A DNA stretch of 64,000 nt, from assembly GCF_001610875.1 (NCBI RefSeq), contig NZ_CP011272.1, positions 2,833,988-2,897,987 of the forward strand. Direction: 5' to 3'. Shown piece after piece: positions 14,136 to 23,452 of the stretch. The stretch is from Pirellula sp. SH-Sr6A. GTDB taxonomy: Bacteria; Planctomycetota; Planctomycetia; Pirellulales; Pirellulaceae. Position numbers and translations under genes: made by a program. How positions within the stretch are numbered: position 1 is the first letter of the stretch; each line of letters opens with the position of its first letter. The notes beneath the pieces are model-generated. The model made no database searches. It was not told the origin of the DNA and saw nothing but the letters and a program-made list of their open reading frames with translations.

Positions 14136-16472
14136 ATGCGAGGGTTTGTTAGCTGTCTGTTCCTGGCTGCGATGCATTTTGCGTTTGGGTCAACTCCTAG
14201 TGTGCTAGGAATCGATTGGGCGAAGAAGGACAAAGAGTTTGCTTCCTCCATCCAGCCTATTTTGAAGCAAGCATGCTTGGACTGCCATAGCGGGGCCGAG
14301 GCAGACGGGGGCTTGGCGCTTAGTCATTTCCAGACTGCCAAATCGATGTTGAAGGAACGTTCCACTTGGCAAAAGGTATTGCAGCGAATTGAGCTCGGGG
14401 ACATGCCTCCCGAGGACGCGACGCCTCTCGAGAAAGAAGCCAAACAGAAACTGATCGATTGGATTCGGTCCACCATCAACGACATCGAATGCGGCTTGAC
14501 CCCCAACCCAGGGAGTGTGACCCTTCGTCGACTCAACAAGGTCGAATATCAGAACACGATTCGAGACTTGCTGGGAATCGAGTACCAACCGGCCTCGGGA
14601 TTTCCGGGCGATGACGTCGGATATGGTTTCGACAACATCGGGGATGTTCTGGCTCTGCCTCCCATCTTGATGGAAAAATACGTTCGCGCGGCGGAAGAGA
14701 TTTCCGACCAATCCATCATGGCCCCGGAACCTGGACCTGTTTATGAGTCGATTGTCAAATTCTCGGATGCAGAGCCTCAGGGTGGAGGGAAATACGATGG
14801 TAGGCAATTACTCTTTTTTTCCAATGGAAAGATTAGCTTCCAAGAGTCGCTCCCTTGGCGAGGCTCCTTCCGAATCGAGATGGGGCTGAGTGGAACTCCC
14901 GCAGGAGACGAACCGCCCAAGCTCCGCGTCCTATTGGATGACAAAAAGGTGAGTGAGGTCTCTGTCTCGACCGAACCGAAAGGGAACGTGCAAACGTACA
15001 CGGTGCCGATCAAAGGGACAGGCAAGAAGACGCAGACCATCACGCTCGAGTTCTTCAATGACTTCTATGTGGAAGCCAAAGATGGGAAACCAGCACAGGA
15101 TCGCAATCTCTCCATTCACGACGTGAAGGTGCTTGGACAAAAAGCCCCTACCCCTCTCGTCGAAGCCACCTTACCGGAAACGCACAAGAGACTGGTTCAC
15201 ACGAAACCGGATGTCGCGACGAGTGTTTCGCAAGCGGCCGAGGCCTGTTTGCGACCGATAGCCAGTCGCGCCTTTCGCAGGCCAGTCAAACCGGATGAGT
15301 TGAAGCGACTGGGAAAATTGGTTGCCGAGACCGTGGAATCGGGGGAGAGTTTCGAAGGGGCGTTGCGAGTGGGCTTGCAGGCCATTCTCGTTTCGCCTCA
15401 CTTCTTGTTCAAAGTCGAGTCACCTGCTGTAAAAAAGGGAAACGATTACCCGCTCCTCAGCGACTTCGAATTAGCGACGAGATTGAGTTACTTCCTGTGG
15501 AGCTCCATGCCCGACGCCGAATTGTTATCCATCGCGAACCAGGGGAAGCTCCGCGAGCCCGCCCTATTGAAGAAGCAGATCCAGCGCATGATCGCCGACC
15601 GACGCGCCGCCGAGTTTGTAGAGAACTTTGCAGGGCAATGGTTGAACCTCCGAAAGCTGGAACAGTTTCAGCCGAACCAAAATTTGTTTCCGCAGTGGGA
15701 CGATGAGATCCGCGTCTTGGCCAGGAACGAGACCTATCATTTCGTTTTGCATTTATTGCGGCAGAATGAGAGTGTCTTGCGGCTTCTCGATGCCGACTAC
15801 ACGTTTGTGAATGAGAAGCTAGCTCGTTTCTATGGAATTCCAGGCGTTGCGGGAGAACAGTTTCGGCTCATTTCCACCAAGGGTCAAAAGCGAATGGGGA
15901 TCCTCACGCATGCGTCGGTCCTCGCGGTGACGAGCAACCCCACTCGAACCAGTCCGGTCAAACGGGGCAAGTGGATTCTCGATAACTTGCTGGGAACCCC
16001 ACCGCCTCCTGCTCCACCGGGAGTGCCTGAACTAGAAAAGACAGAATTGACAGGGACTCTTCGCCAGCGAATGGAGCAGCATCGCGTTGATCCGAGTTGT
16101 GCAGGCTGTCATAAACTGATGGACCCTTTGGGGCTAGCCCTGGAGAACTATGACGCAGTCGGACGATGGCGTACTCATGAACGAGGCGAGCCGATTGACA
16201 CCACGGGGGAGTTGCCTAGCGGCGAAACCGTGAAGGGTCCTGGAGACTTGATAAGGAACTTGAAGGAGAAGCAAGCTTCGACCTTCGCGCGATGTGTTAC
16301 CGAAAAGCTCATGACCTACGCACTCGGGCGAGGGCTTGAATATTACGATCGATGCGCTGTCGACAAAATCATGGTCGCAGCTGGGAAAGATGAATATCGA
16401 TTCACAACGCTGATTTACGAGATCGTTGCCAGCGATCCATTCCAACGCAAAGGGGAGAGGGACGATCTATGA
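14136..16472 (+). CDS. DUF1592/DUF1588/DUF1587/DUF1585 cytochrome-like exported protein
   Basis: The 778-aa protein begins with a signal peptide (MRGFVSCLFLAAMHFAFG). It then has a cytochrome-like segment with ACLDCH (heme site at residues 47-51), a DUF1587 region (LRRLNKVEYQNTIRDLLG), an inserted carbohydrate-binding-like beta domain (about 225-330), DUF1595/DUF1592 (LATRLSYFLWSSMPDAEL), DUF1588 (GILTHASVLAVTSNPTRTSPVKRG, PGVPELE, second heme motif CAGCH) and DUF1585 at the C-terminus (TYALGRGLEYYDRC). The ATG at 14136 is preferred to a TTG at 14124. It overlaps the DUF1552 gene by 4 nt. This pairing is standard in planctomycetes; the periplasmic function is undefined. Confidence 0.93.
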   Translation: MRGFVSCLFLAAMHFAFGSTPSVLGIDWAKKDKEFASSIQPILKQACLDCHSGAEADGGLALSHFQTAKSMLKERSTWQKVLQRIELGDMPPEDATPLEKEAKQKLIDWIRSTINDIECGLTPNPGSVTLRRLNKVEYQNTIRDLLGIEYQPASGFPGDDVGYGFDNIGDVLALPPILMEKYVRAAEEISDQSIMAPEPGPVYESIVKFSDAEPQGGGKYDGRQLLFFSNGKISFQESLPWRGSFRIEMGLSGTPAGDEPPKLRVLLDDKKVSEVSVSTEPKGNVQTYTVPIKGTGKKTQTITLEFFNDFYVEAKDGKPAQDRNLSIHDVKVLGQKAPTPLVEATLPETHKRLVHTKPDVATSVSQAAEACLRPIASRAFRRPVKPDELKRLGKLVAETVESGESFEGALRVGLQAILVSPHFLFKVESPAVKKGNDYPLLSDFELATRLSYFLWSSMPDAELLSIANQGKLREPALLKKQIQRMIADRRAAEFVENFAGQWLNLRKLEQFQPNQNLFPQWDDEIRVLARNETYHFVLHLLRQNESVLRLLDADYTFVNEKLARFYGIPGVAGEQFRLISTKGQKRMGILTHASVLAVTSNPTRTSPVKRGKWILDNLLGTPPPPAPPGVPELEKTELTGTLRQRMEQHRVDPSCAGCHKLMDPLGLALENYDAVGRWRTHERGEPIDTTGELPSGETVKGPGDLIRNLKEKQASTFARCVTEKLMTYALGRGLEYYDRCAVDKIMVAAGKDEYRFTTLIYEIVASDPFQRKGERDDL

Positions 16473-17812
16473 GCCGAAAAAGGATATCGAGACGGACTGT
16501 GATTCGAGGGATTGGAACAGCGATTAGTTTGCCGTTGCTCGATGCGATGATCCCAACGGTCCGAGCGTCCGCGGCAGCGGAGATCCCTAAGAGAATGTTA
16601 TTCTTTATGGTTCCAAACGGAGCTCACATGCCGGCTTGGACCCCCACCGAAGATGGTACCGACTTCAAACTGACTCCGATTCTCGCCCCTCTGGCCAAGC
16701 ATCGCGAATACGTTTCAGTCTTTACCGGATTGACATTGGATGGAGCGAGGGACCATGGCGATGGAGCAGGTGATCACGCTCGAAGCGGGGCGGCGTTCCT
16801 AACAGGTGCCCATCCGAAGAAGACCGATGGAGCTGATTTCAAGAACGGCATCTCTGTCGATCAGTTCGCGGGTGCAGCGATTGGTAATAAAACTCGTTTT
16901 GCAACGTTGGAATTGGGAACGGAGGGCTCCGCGCAGTCAGGAAATTGCGATTCGGGCTATTCCTGCGCCTATTCGAGTAACCTGGCTTGGCGAACCGAGA
17001 ACAGTCCGCTGGCAAAAGAACATGACCCGGCGTCTCTCTTCGAACGCATGTTTGGTTCGGGCGAGAAAGTTAGCGATCGAACGAACCACACCGAGCGAGC
17101 TGTGCGTCGCAAGAGCGTGTTGGACTTTGCGTTGGAGGACGCCAAGTCGTTGCAAAAGGATCTGGGGGCAGCGGACAAGCGAAAACTGGACGAGTACCTC
17201 TACGCCATTCGGGACGTCGAGAACCGATTGGTCCGCAATGACAAACTGCAAATAGGAGAGAATGGCCTCCCGCAATACCCCCGTCCCGCAGGTATCCCTC
17301 GCGACTGGAGCGAACATTGCAAACTGATGCTCGACCTCACCGCATTGGCGATTCGAAGCGATGCAACCCGTATCCTCACCTTCATGTACCGCAACGAAGG
17401 AAACAATTCTGGCTATCCCGACATTGGTGTCCCCGAGGGGCACCACGATCTTTCCCACCATGGAAAGAGCGCTGAGAAGCAAGAGAAGATACAAAAGATC
17501 AACACGTTCCATATGGAGCACTTTGCCTACCTACTCGATCATCTTTCGGGAGTCGAGGAAGCAGAGGGAACGCTCTTGGACCATTGCATGATGGTCTATG
17601 GCAGCGGCATCTCAGACGGTGATCGGCACAATCACGACGACTTACCTATCGTGTTCGTAGGGAAGGCAGGTGGAAAGATTCGCAAGGGTGGTCATTGGCG
17701 CTATCCGAAGAACACTCCTCTATGCGATTTATACCTTTGGATGCTCCAGCAATCGGGAGTGCAAACCGATCGGTTCGGAGACAGCAAAGAACCTATCTCG
17801 ATCCCTTCGTAG
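16469..17812 (+). CDS. DUF1552 (HXXSHH) family Tat-exported protein
   Basis: The 447-aa protein begins with a twin-arginine signal (SRRTVIRGIGTAISLPLL, cleaved near VRASAAA). The family-defining HXXSHH motif is seen in EGHHDLSHHGKS. Other hallmarks are MLFFMVPNGAHMPAW, GARDHGDGAGDHARSGAAF and YGSGISDGDRHNHDDLP. It is related in fold to DUF1501 proteins. Its ATG overlaps the upstream stop by 4 nt, showing translational coupling with the cytochrome-like DUF1592 partner. The two proteins probably act together in the periplasm; the reaction is unknown. Confidence 0.93.
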   Translation: MSRKRISRRTVIRGIGTAISLPLLDAMIPTVRASAAAEIPKRMLFFMVPNGAHMPAWTPTEDGTDFKLTPILAPLAKHREYVSVFTGLTLDGARDHGDGAGDHARSGAAFLTGAHPKKTDGADFKNGISVDQFAGAAIGNKTRFATLELGTEGSAQSGNCDSGYSCAYSSNLAWRTENSPLAKEHDPASLFERMFGSGEKVSDRTNHTERAVRRKSVLDFALEDAKSLQKDLGAADKRKLDEYLYAIRDVENRLVRNDKLQIGENGLPQYPRPAGIPRDWSEHCKLMLDLTALAIRSDATRILTFMYRNEGNNSGYPDIGVPEGHHDLSHHGKSAEKQEKIQKINTFHMEHFAYLLDHLSGVEEAEGTLLDHCMMVYGSGISDGDRHNHDDLPIVFVGKAGGKIRKGGHWRYPKNTPLCDLYLWMLQQSGVQTDRFGDSKEPISIPS

Positions 17813-17920
17813 CACTAGGGTGCTTTCGGACGGTCGCGTCTATTGACGACCGGGGCTATTGAAAACCGAGCGTCTTTGCCATCGACAGAAACGAACCTTG
17901 TCCAAGTGCCTTGTATCTTT

Positions 17921-17944
17921 TGCCTTGTGCTGGTGCGCAAGGCA
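17921..17944. terminator. Stem-loop between convergent genes
   Basis: TGCCTTGTGC pairs over 10 bp with GCGCAAGGCA across a TGGT loop, in the 157-nt gap where the DUF1552 gene and the ThrE-like gene converge. There is no clear T-tract. It may define transcript ends in both directions. Confidence 0.35.
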
Positions 17945-17969
17945 TATTCCAGAGCATGACCGTTTCGCG

Positions 17970-19190
17970 TTAGAGGATGCGTTTGGGCGGAACCAAGGCC
18001 GTGGCAGCGAGCAATCCTCCTACGAGCGACATGGCGACCAAGACCATTCCATAAGCGAAGTCAATGCCTTGGAGGGTCTCGCGTTCTTGCAAGGCCGACA
18101 GGGAGCGATAGCCCAGGGAGCCAGGCACCAGCAAGATCATTCCAGGAGTTTGGGGAACCATGGCAGGTCGGTCACGAAGCCGTGCATAGAGATTACTACC
18201 AGCCCCGACAACAATCGCACCCGCGAACGAACCTACTTCGATACCAAATTTTTCGCCGAGCAATCTCGATGTCAAGAATCCGGTCCAACACACTGTTAGA
18301 ACGACCAACCACTGCGATACTCGAACGCGAAACAAGATTGCAAACGTGATGGGAGCTACGGCGATCGCTAACCAATTGCACCACCCCGGCAGCGGAAGTG
18401 CTTGAATGGGTGGAATACGCACGCCCTCCATCAGTTTCCATGCGATCGCGACTCCGAGGAACAACGTAACGAGGGTGACGCACGCACCAGCTAATCGGGC
18501 AACCCCGGCGGATAAATGGCCGACGGCTAATTCTGTGAGCGCGATGGTAAGGGTGAAGCCGGGGAGCAGAATCACCAGCGAAGCGAGCGTCACCAAACGA
18601 TCGTCGAGTGGAGTAACCCATTTCGAAACGGAAATCGCGGCCATGGCAGCCACAAATCCGGCTACCGGGAACAAAAGTCCCGACTCCCATTTCATCCAAG
18701 CATGCAGTTCTTCCAAGCCGGCGATAGCCAATCCGATCACCCCAGCCGCGATGACTTCCGGCGCTCCTCCTCCGAAAAAGATGGCGATGGAAACGCACCC
18801 GAGGCTGCATGCGATCGCGGTAAGCCACGCCGAATAAGGAGGGAGAGCGGAGGCGGCTGCCTCGAGTTCTCGTCTCGCGCTCGCGACGTCGATCTGGCCC
18901 GCTTCAAGGCGTTCGAGCGTCTCATCAAATCGAATGAGCTTGTCGGCATCCACGATGCCTGAATCCACCCGTCGCATATAAGTTCTCTCGCTACTCCCTT
19001 CGCCGAGAGAAGCGATCAAGGCGGTTGGGGTGTACAAGAACACGCTTTGAATGCCGAGTGTCTTCGCCACTTTAGTCATCACTCTCTCCAAACGATGAGA
19101 GGGTGTACCATGCTGATGAAGGAGTTCAGCAGTGCGAATGAGAAATTCGTCCGTGGATCCCGATTCGGGACTGTTCTTGAGAGATGGCAT
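17970..19190 (-). CDS. Threonine/serine exporter (ThrE) family membrane protein
   Basis: The 406-aa protein joins the two ThrE modules in one chain. The N-terminal DUF1212 part is recognised by FLIRTAELLHQHGTPSHRLERVM and VFLYTPTALIASLG, followed by about five membrane spans. The C-terminal ThrE_2 part has about five more spans with FAGAIVVGAGSNLYARL and PGMILLVPGSLGYRS. In Corynebacterium ThrE exports threonine and serine; here substrate specificity is inferred from family only. The C-terminus is KRIL. It stands 15 nt downstream of the RNase PH gene on the same strand, so co-transcription is possible. Confidence 0.88.
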   Translation of the reverse strand: MPSLKNSPESGSTDEFLIRTAELLHQHGTPSHRLERVMTKVAKTLGIQSVFLYTPTALIASLGEGSSERTYMRRVDSGIVDADKLIRFDETLERLEAGQIDVASARRELEAAASALPPYSAWLTAIACSLGCVSIAIFFGGGAPEVIAAGVIGLAIAGLEELHAWMKWESGLLFPVAGFVAAMAAISVSKWVTPLDDRLVTLASLVILLPGFTLTIALTELAVGHLSAGVARLAGACVTLVTLFLGVAIAWKLMEGVRIPPIQALPLPGWCNWLAIAVAPITFAILFRVRVSQWLVVLTVCWTGFLTSRLLGEKFGIEVGSFAGAIVVGAGSNLYARLRDRPAMVPQTPGMILLVPGSLGYRSLSALQERETLQGIDFAYGMVLVAMSLVGGLLAATALVPPKRIL

Positions 19191-19205
19191 GATATCGACA
19201 GGGCA

Positions 19206-19919
19206 TCAATCGAATCGCCAACCGCTGCCGAGCGCCTCTTTTTGGACCTTCGTCAAAGACTGAATTCCTTGCTTGGCCAACGACAAGAGCGAACCCAGCT
19301 CAGCGTCGTCGAATGTCGCTTCTTCTCCAGTTCCTTGTATTTCGATAAACCGTCCGGAGCCAGTCATGACGACGTTCATATCGACATCGGCGATGACGTC
19401 CTTTGCGTAATCCAAATCGAGAGCCGGAACACCGTGCACTATTCCTACGCTGATCGCAGCGACGCTGCTTCGCAATGGATATTGTTCACGAGGTACATCC
19501 GCGAAAACGGAGTTGACGGCATCGACGAGCGCAATGAAGCCACCGGTGATAGCAGCGGTTCGGGTCCCACCATCGGCTTGCAGGACGTCGCAATCGATCG
19601 TCAATGATCGTTCACCTAGCTTCTGCAAATCCGCGACTGCGCGAAACGACCGACCGATCAATCGTTGGATTTCGGTGGTTCGACCATCCACTTTACCTGC
19701 CCGTTCACGAGACTTTCTCGGTGAAGTACTGCCAGGTAGCATGTTGTATTCGGCTGTGATCCATCCCTTGCCTTTTCCCACCATCCAATCGGGAACTCTT
19801 TCTTCGAGCGAAGCCGTGCAGAGTACGACCGTGTCGCCGCAACGGTAAAGGACGCTTCCAGGTGTTTTGTTGGTGAAATGACGCTGGACGGCTACCGGGC
19901 GGAGTACTTGTTGTGACAT
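19206..19919 (-). CDS. rph: Ribonuclease PH
   Basis: The 237-aa protein matches the full usual length of RNase PH, the phosphorolytic 3'-5' exoribonuclease that trims tRNA 3' ends. Characteristic segments are GDTVVLCTASLEERVPDW, GKGWITAEYNMLPGST, IQRLIGRSFRAV, TIDCDVLQADGGTRTAAITG and VDMNVVMTGSGRFIEIQGT. The start is the ATG at 19919 (MSQQVLRP); an upstream in-frame extension of 34 codons has no similarity to the family. It is followed at 15 nt by the ThrE-like gene. Confidence 0.97.
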   Translation of the reverse strand: MSQQVLRPVAVQRHFTNKTPGSVLYRCGDTVVLCTASLEERVPDWMVGKGKGWITAEYNMLPGSTSPRKSRERAGKVDGRTTEIQRLIGRSFRAVADLQKLGERSLTIDCDVLQADGGTRTAAITGGFIALVDAVNSVFADVPREQYPLRSSVAAISVGIVHGVPALDLDYAKDVIADVDMNVVMTGSGRFIEIQGTGEEATFDDAELGSLLSLAKQGIQSLTKVQKEALGSGWRFD

Positions 19920-20007
19920 CGTTAGGCTGTTTTCGAACCGAGGCTTGTTGAATCCCGAGTTCATAAGCTTAGCGACTCCATGCTTTCGCGGTACCGCTGA
20001 TTCGCAA

Positions 20008-20046
20008 ACAAAAAACGGCACGAAGCAGGGAGCGTTCGTACCGTTT
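20008..20046 (-). terminator. Rho-independent terminator of the DUF1559-lipoprotein operon
   Basis: On the minus strand AAACGGTACGAA pairs with TTCGTGCCGTTT (one mismatch) around a 10-nt loop, and the transcript continues into a short T-rich run. It begins about 25 nt after the lipoprotein stop codon. Confidence 0.75.
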
Positions 20047-20071
20047 GTAGGGATTTATGGAATCGACAACC

Positions 20072-20491
20072 TTAGAAGTCCGCGGTGGGAATGTGCCGCA
20101 CATTCTGTCCGGCCGATTCGGGAATCACGACATCCTTAGCAACTTTTTCTCCCGGTGCGATCTCCATCTCCATCTCGACCGCATTGAAGATTTGTTTGCC
20201 GCTGTAGAAGTTAGGAATCTGAACTCCGTCGTATCCGTTGACCCGGACCTTGTACTTACCCGGAAGCAATCCGCTCTCGGGGGTTTCTTCGGAATTGAAC
20301 TTCCCGTCCTTCACCATATACATACGTAACTCACCATTCGATATCGATACATCGGGTGTAAAGCTGATATCGCCCGCGGGGATAGGCTCCCCCTTGAAGG
20401 TGATCGTCCCGGAAATTTCCGTAAGCGCAGGTTTGCCGGGCCCGCAGCCAAGCAAACCGATCAAGAAGAACAAAGCGATAAGTCGGCTCAT
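20072..20491 (-). CDS. Small lipoprotein with carboxypeptidase-regulatory-like beta domain
   Basis: The 139-aa protein starts at the ATG at 20491, which overlaps the preceding stop by one base. It has a lipoprotein signal, SRLIALFFLIGLLGCGPG, with the lipidated Cys in LLGC. The rest is a single beta-sandwich-like domain (ISGTITFKGEPIPAGDISFTP, LLPGKYKVRVNGYDG) of the kind found in many planctomycete small lipoproteins encoded beside DUF1559 genes. It is probably envelope-anchored and co-expressed with the DUF1559 protein. No enzymatic residues are seen. Confidence 0.85.
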   Translation of the reverse strand: MSRLIALFFLIGLLGCGPGKPALTEISGTITFKGEPIPAGDISFTPDVSISNGELRMYMVKDGKFNSEETPESGLLPGKYKVRVNGYDGVQIPNFYSGKQIFNAVEMEMEIAPGEKVAKDVVIPESAGQNVRHIPTADF

Positions 20492-21597
20492 TACTGCTCC
20501 CAATCCGATCCGAGTACATTTCCATCCGAAGGCGTGCAAGCCAGGTTGAATGTGGTGACATTGATATTGGCTGCAATCATTCGAACACTTCCATCCGCCA
20601 AGCTAGCCGTCATGACTCCATTGTGCATCGCTTGAGGCCGACGCCAATCGCATCCGGTTTCGGTCGTACCATTTTGGATTCCGCCAGGATTCGGAACGCC
20701 GTTGAATGGATTTCGGAAGGTTGGGTCGGTACGAGGTCCTGGACCTGCTGCGAAGTTAGCAGGATTCCGAAGGGTCGCATTGATTACGGGGCAGTCCCAC
20801 CAGGTATATCCCGCGTTGACTTCTGTGGCGGAACCATTGTTGAGGGTCAAGTCGGCCGCCGCGGGTGCACCGTCGATCCATGGAGAAAACGTGGCGTGCC
20901 GACCTCCTCGTGCCCAGATACTAAAGGTGAACGAGCCCGTACCCAAGTTCGGAGTTTGCCCGGCTCGTGGAAAGTCGTGCCCATAGCACGCGGCCTGACG
21001 CTCCACCGTAAGGATGGTGTTGCTCAGCCCATCGGATATCGTCGAGAACTTTCCAGCAAGGCGTGTGGGATGCCCTCGCTCGAATCCAGCGCTGCATGCT
21101 TGGGCGTTGATCGCGTACGTTGTACCACCGTAAGGAACTCCACCCACGCTCGTCCGAGTCGTATGCGAGGTCAAGGCACGTCCAGCGAAACCAGCCGCGC
21201 TCAGGGTACTATCGTCAGGACAAGCGAACGAGGGGACTTTCCCTGTTCGAACTTCAAAGCTAATTCCGTTGGCATTGCTATAGAGCGCATTCTGTTCGAT
21301 GTACGGCAGAAGCTGGAAGTGCGCGGACCCGAGCGCTGTTGGGCGCTGACCGGATGCTCCGGTCGTCGCGCCCGCAACAAACGTCCAGGCTGGCAGAGCC
21401 TTGTAGGCGCTTTCAAAGTTGTGACAGGCCAAAGCAATTTGCTTGACGTTGTTCGCACACTGCATGCGCCGTGCTGCAGCGCGCGCAGATTGGACTGCAG
21501 GTAACAACAACCCGACCAGAATTCCAATGATTGCAATGACGACGAGCAGCTCCACCAAGGTGAATGCTCGACGCAATTTGCTTCGCGAAAGACTCAT
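20491..21597 (-). CDS. DUF1559 family protein with type IV pilin-like N-terminus
   Basis: The 368-aa protein starts at the ATG at 21597 (MSLSRSKL), with AAGGG about 9 nt upstream. It has a prepilin-type methylation signal, [19 protein letters not shown], where the helix after Phe is the membrane/pilin segment. The conserved DUF1559 opening follows ([20 protein letters not shown]) and the C-terminal hallmark is an H-X9-DG motif near [16 protein letters not shown]. Planctomycetes carry dozens of these; they are probably pseudopilin-like secreted or surface proteins. It is the first gene of a pair with a lipoprotein. Confidence 0.95.
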   Translation of the reverse strand: MSLSRSKLRRAFTLVELLVVIAIIGILVGLLLPAVQSARAAARRMQCANNVKQIALACHNFESAYKALPAWTFVAGATTGASGQRPTALGSAHFQLLPYIEQNALYSNANGISFEVRTGKVPSFACPDDSTLSAAGFAGRALTSHTTRTSVGGVPYGGTTYAINAQACSAGFERGHPTRLAGKFSTISDGLSNTILTVERQAACYGHDFPRAGQTPNLGTGSFTFSIWARGGRHATFSPWIDGAPAAADLTLNNGSATEVNAGYTWWDCPVINATLRNPANFAAGPGPRTDPTFRNPFNGVPNPGGIQNGTTETGCDWRRPQAMHNGVMTASLADGSVRMIAANINVTTFNLACTPSDGNVLGSDWEQ

Positions 21598-21642
21598 AAA
21601 CGAAACCCTTGTAAAATTGCAGGGACGGCTCAGAAAGAACCA

Positions 21643-21685
21643 CCTAAGATCCATTACCAGAATCAGAATAGCGGCCTAAGATCCA
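21643..21685 (-). promoter_or_regulatory. Direct repeat upstream of the DUF1559 gene (candidate operator)
   Basis: CCTAAGATCCA (TGGATCTTAGG on the transcribed strand) occurs at 21643-21653 and 21675-21685. The 32-bp spacing is about three helical turns, 46 to 88 bp upstream of the start codon. This fits a site for a protein binding one DNA face, but no experimental motif is known to match. Confidence 0.35.
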
Positions 21686-21841
21686 CAACACAAACCAAGG
21701 TTGCTTATTTTTGCTAATTTACACCAACACACACACGACCCCATAAATGGCACATTGTGCGCCTCTAAACACCATTACGTCAAAAAACATCCAATTAGGC
21801 AAGAGTGATGGAATGGAGACGAATGATTCGTGTGCATCAAA

Positions 21842-21869
21842 TAAAAAACGGGAGGCCGAAGCCTCCCGT
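21842..21869 (-). terminator. Rho-independent terminator of the Gfo/Idh oxidoreductase gene
   Basis: On the minus strand ACGGGAGGC pairs perfectly with GCCTCCCGT around the tetraloop TTCG, followed by six T residues. It begins about 35 nt after the stop codon and is a textbook intrinsic terminator. Confidence 0.92.
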
Positions 21870-21904
21870 TGAGTCGAAGTGGGATGGGTATGTTGGCGCG
21901 TCGC

Positions 21905-23239
21905 TTAGCCGACGACGGGGATCTCGAAACCTTTGCGTTGGACTCGAGCTTGCATGGAGGCGGCGAGCTCATCACCTTCGATCTTCTCAGTCGCCGGATT
22001 CCATTTGATCACGCGATTCAGGCGGCCGGCGATGGCGGACAAGTGGCACATGTTCATCGTTTGAAGGTGCGAGTAAACGTCCGACACCGGCAGTCCCCCT
22101 TCGCGGATACAGGTATAGAAGTTCTGTTTGTGGCCTTCAAACTTCTTGCTCTTGTAGAGATCGACCAAGTCTTCTGGGGTAAACGCGTCCTTGTCCCAAT
22201 TCTCTTCGATGGGCTGTCCTTCGATTTTCTCCCGGTTGACGAAGATACGTCCTTTGGAGCCTTCGATGAGAAGCCCGTTTCGGCCTCGGCTGGTCACCAC
22301 GATCTCCAAACCGTTCGGCATCTTGTGGATGATATTGAAGTCGTGGGAGGTGTTGTATTGGTTGTCGACTGTCGGGTTACCATCTTTGAATTCCACCGGA
22401 TGCTTGGCATCGCGGCCGTCGATTTCGACGGGCCCAGAACCTTGCTCGGTGAGCTTGGCTGCCCACAGAGCAATATCGATGTGGTGGGCTCCCCAGTCGG
22501 TGAATTTGCCTCCGGAGTATTCATACCACCAGCGGAACTCGTAGTGGCATCGTTTTTCGATGTAGTCCACTTTCGGAGCTTGCCCGAGCCACATGTCCCA
22601 ATCCAGTTGGGCGGGTGGTGTCCCCTTTTCAAACGGACCGCCCGTGGGGCTGCCGTTGATGCCGCACGTGATCCGCGTCAGATCACCCAGCAGACCTTTT
22701 TGTGCCATGTTGACGGCGCGAAGAAATCGATCTTTATCCGAGCGTTGCTGTGTTCCGACGACGAAGACCAACTTCGGATTGGCTTTGCAAGCAGCGCGGA
22801 TGAGTAGGTTTTCTTGCAGAGTGAGCGTCAAAGGCTTTTGACAGAAGACATGTTTACCCGCTTGAAGCGCTTCGATAGCGATCTTCGTGTGCCAATGGTC
22901 CGGTGTAACGATGCTGACTACTTCGATGTCTTTGCGATCAAGGAGCTTCCGATAGTCCTTGTAAGCATCCGCCTTGCCTTTGCCGATCTTATCATCGTTG
23001 CGTGCGCGATCCATGTGATTGGAATCGACATCGCAAACCGCGACGATGTCACCGAAGTTCGCATGCCCGCGTGCATCCCCGGTTCCCATGCTACCGACCC
23101 CGATACATCCGATTTTAAAACGGTCGTTGGGGGAGGCATACGTCGCATTGGCAGCGGTGTGAAAGTAGGGGACTGCAGCCACGCCTGCACTCGCAGCGGC
23201 GGCTTTCTGAATAAAGGAACGGCGAGACGATTGTGACAT
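21905..23239 (-). CDS. Gfo/Idh/MocA family oxidoreductase, Tat-exported
   Basis: The 444-aa protein begins with a twin-arginine signal (SRRSFIQKAAAASAGVAAVP) and then a Rossmann domain with the NAD(P) loop GCIGVGSMGTGDARGH. The family motif EKP appears as FCQKPLTLTL, and the preceding VVSIVTPDHWHTKIAIEAL is typical. The C-terminal sheet domain includes RCHYEFRWWYEYSGGKFTDWGAHHIDIALW. Exported members are common in planctomycetes and probably use a tightly held nucleotide on sugars outside the cytoplasm. The ATG at 23239 is chosen because the signal peptide starts there. Confidence 0.93.
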   Translation of the reverse strand: MSQSSRRSFIQKAAAASAGVAAVPYFHTAANATYASPNDRFKIGCIGVGSMGTGDARGHANFGDIVAVCDVDSNHMDRARNDDKIGKGKADAYKDYRKLLDRKDIEVVSIVTPDHWHTKIAIEALQAGKHVFCQKPLTLTLQENLLIRAACKANPKLVFVVGTQQRSDKDRFLRAVNMAQKGLLGDLTRITCGINGSPTGGPFEKGTPPAQLDWDMWLGQAPKVDYIEKRCHYEFRWWYEYSGGKFTDWGAHHIDIALWAAKLTEQGSGPVEIDGRDAKHPVEFKDGNPTVDNQYNTSHDFNIIHKMPNGLEIVVTSRGRNGLLIEGSKGRIFVNREKIEGQPIEENWDKDAFTPEDLVDLYKSKKFEGHKQNFYTCIREGGLPVSDVYSHLQTMNMCHLSAIAGRLNRVIKWNPATEKIEGDELAASMQARVQRKGFEIPVVG

Positions 23240-23452
23240 GGAGGACTCTCCGACAGGAAGCATAGAACAGGACATTACAAGAATTGTCATTTTGGCCGGG
23301 AAACCCACCAAAGGGAAGAGGTAAGGGTAATTAGACCGCAATTCCTCCCCCGATCAGCCCTGCCAACTTTCAAACGATTTCTGATCGCTTGCGATAGCCA
23401 GTCTCGCGGTCCTCTGTCAAACTATCCGTTTTCAACGAATAAGGACTTCGCA

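Larger units (their letters stand above)
21598..21904. other. Intergenic region between two minus-strand genes
   Basis: This 307-nt stretch holds the terminator of the oxidoreductase gene and the upstream region of the DUF1559 gene, with two copies of CCTAAGATCCA. It is A/C-rich around 21690-21750. No small gene is supported. Confidence 0.6.
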
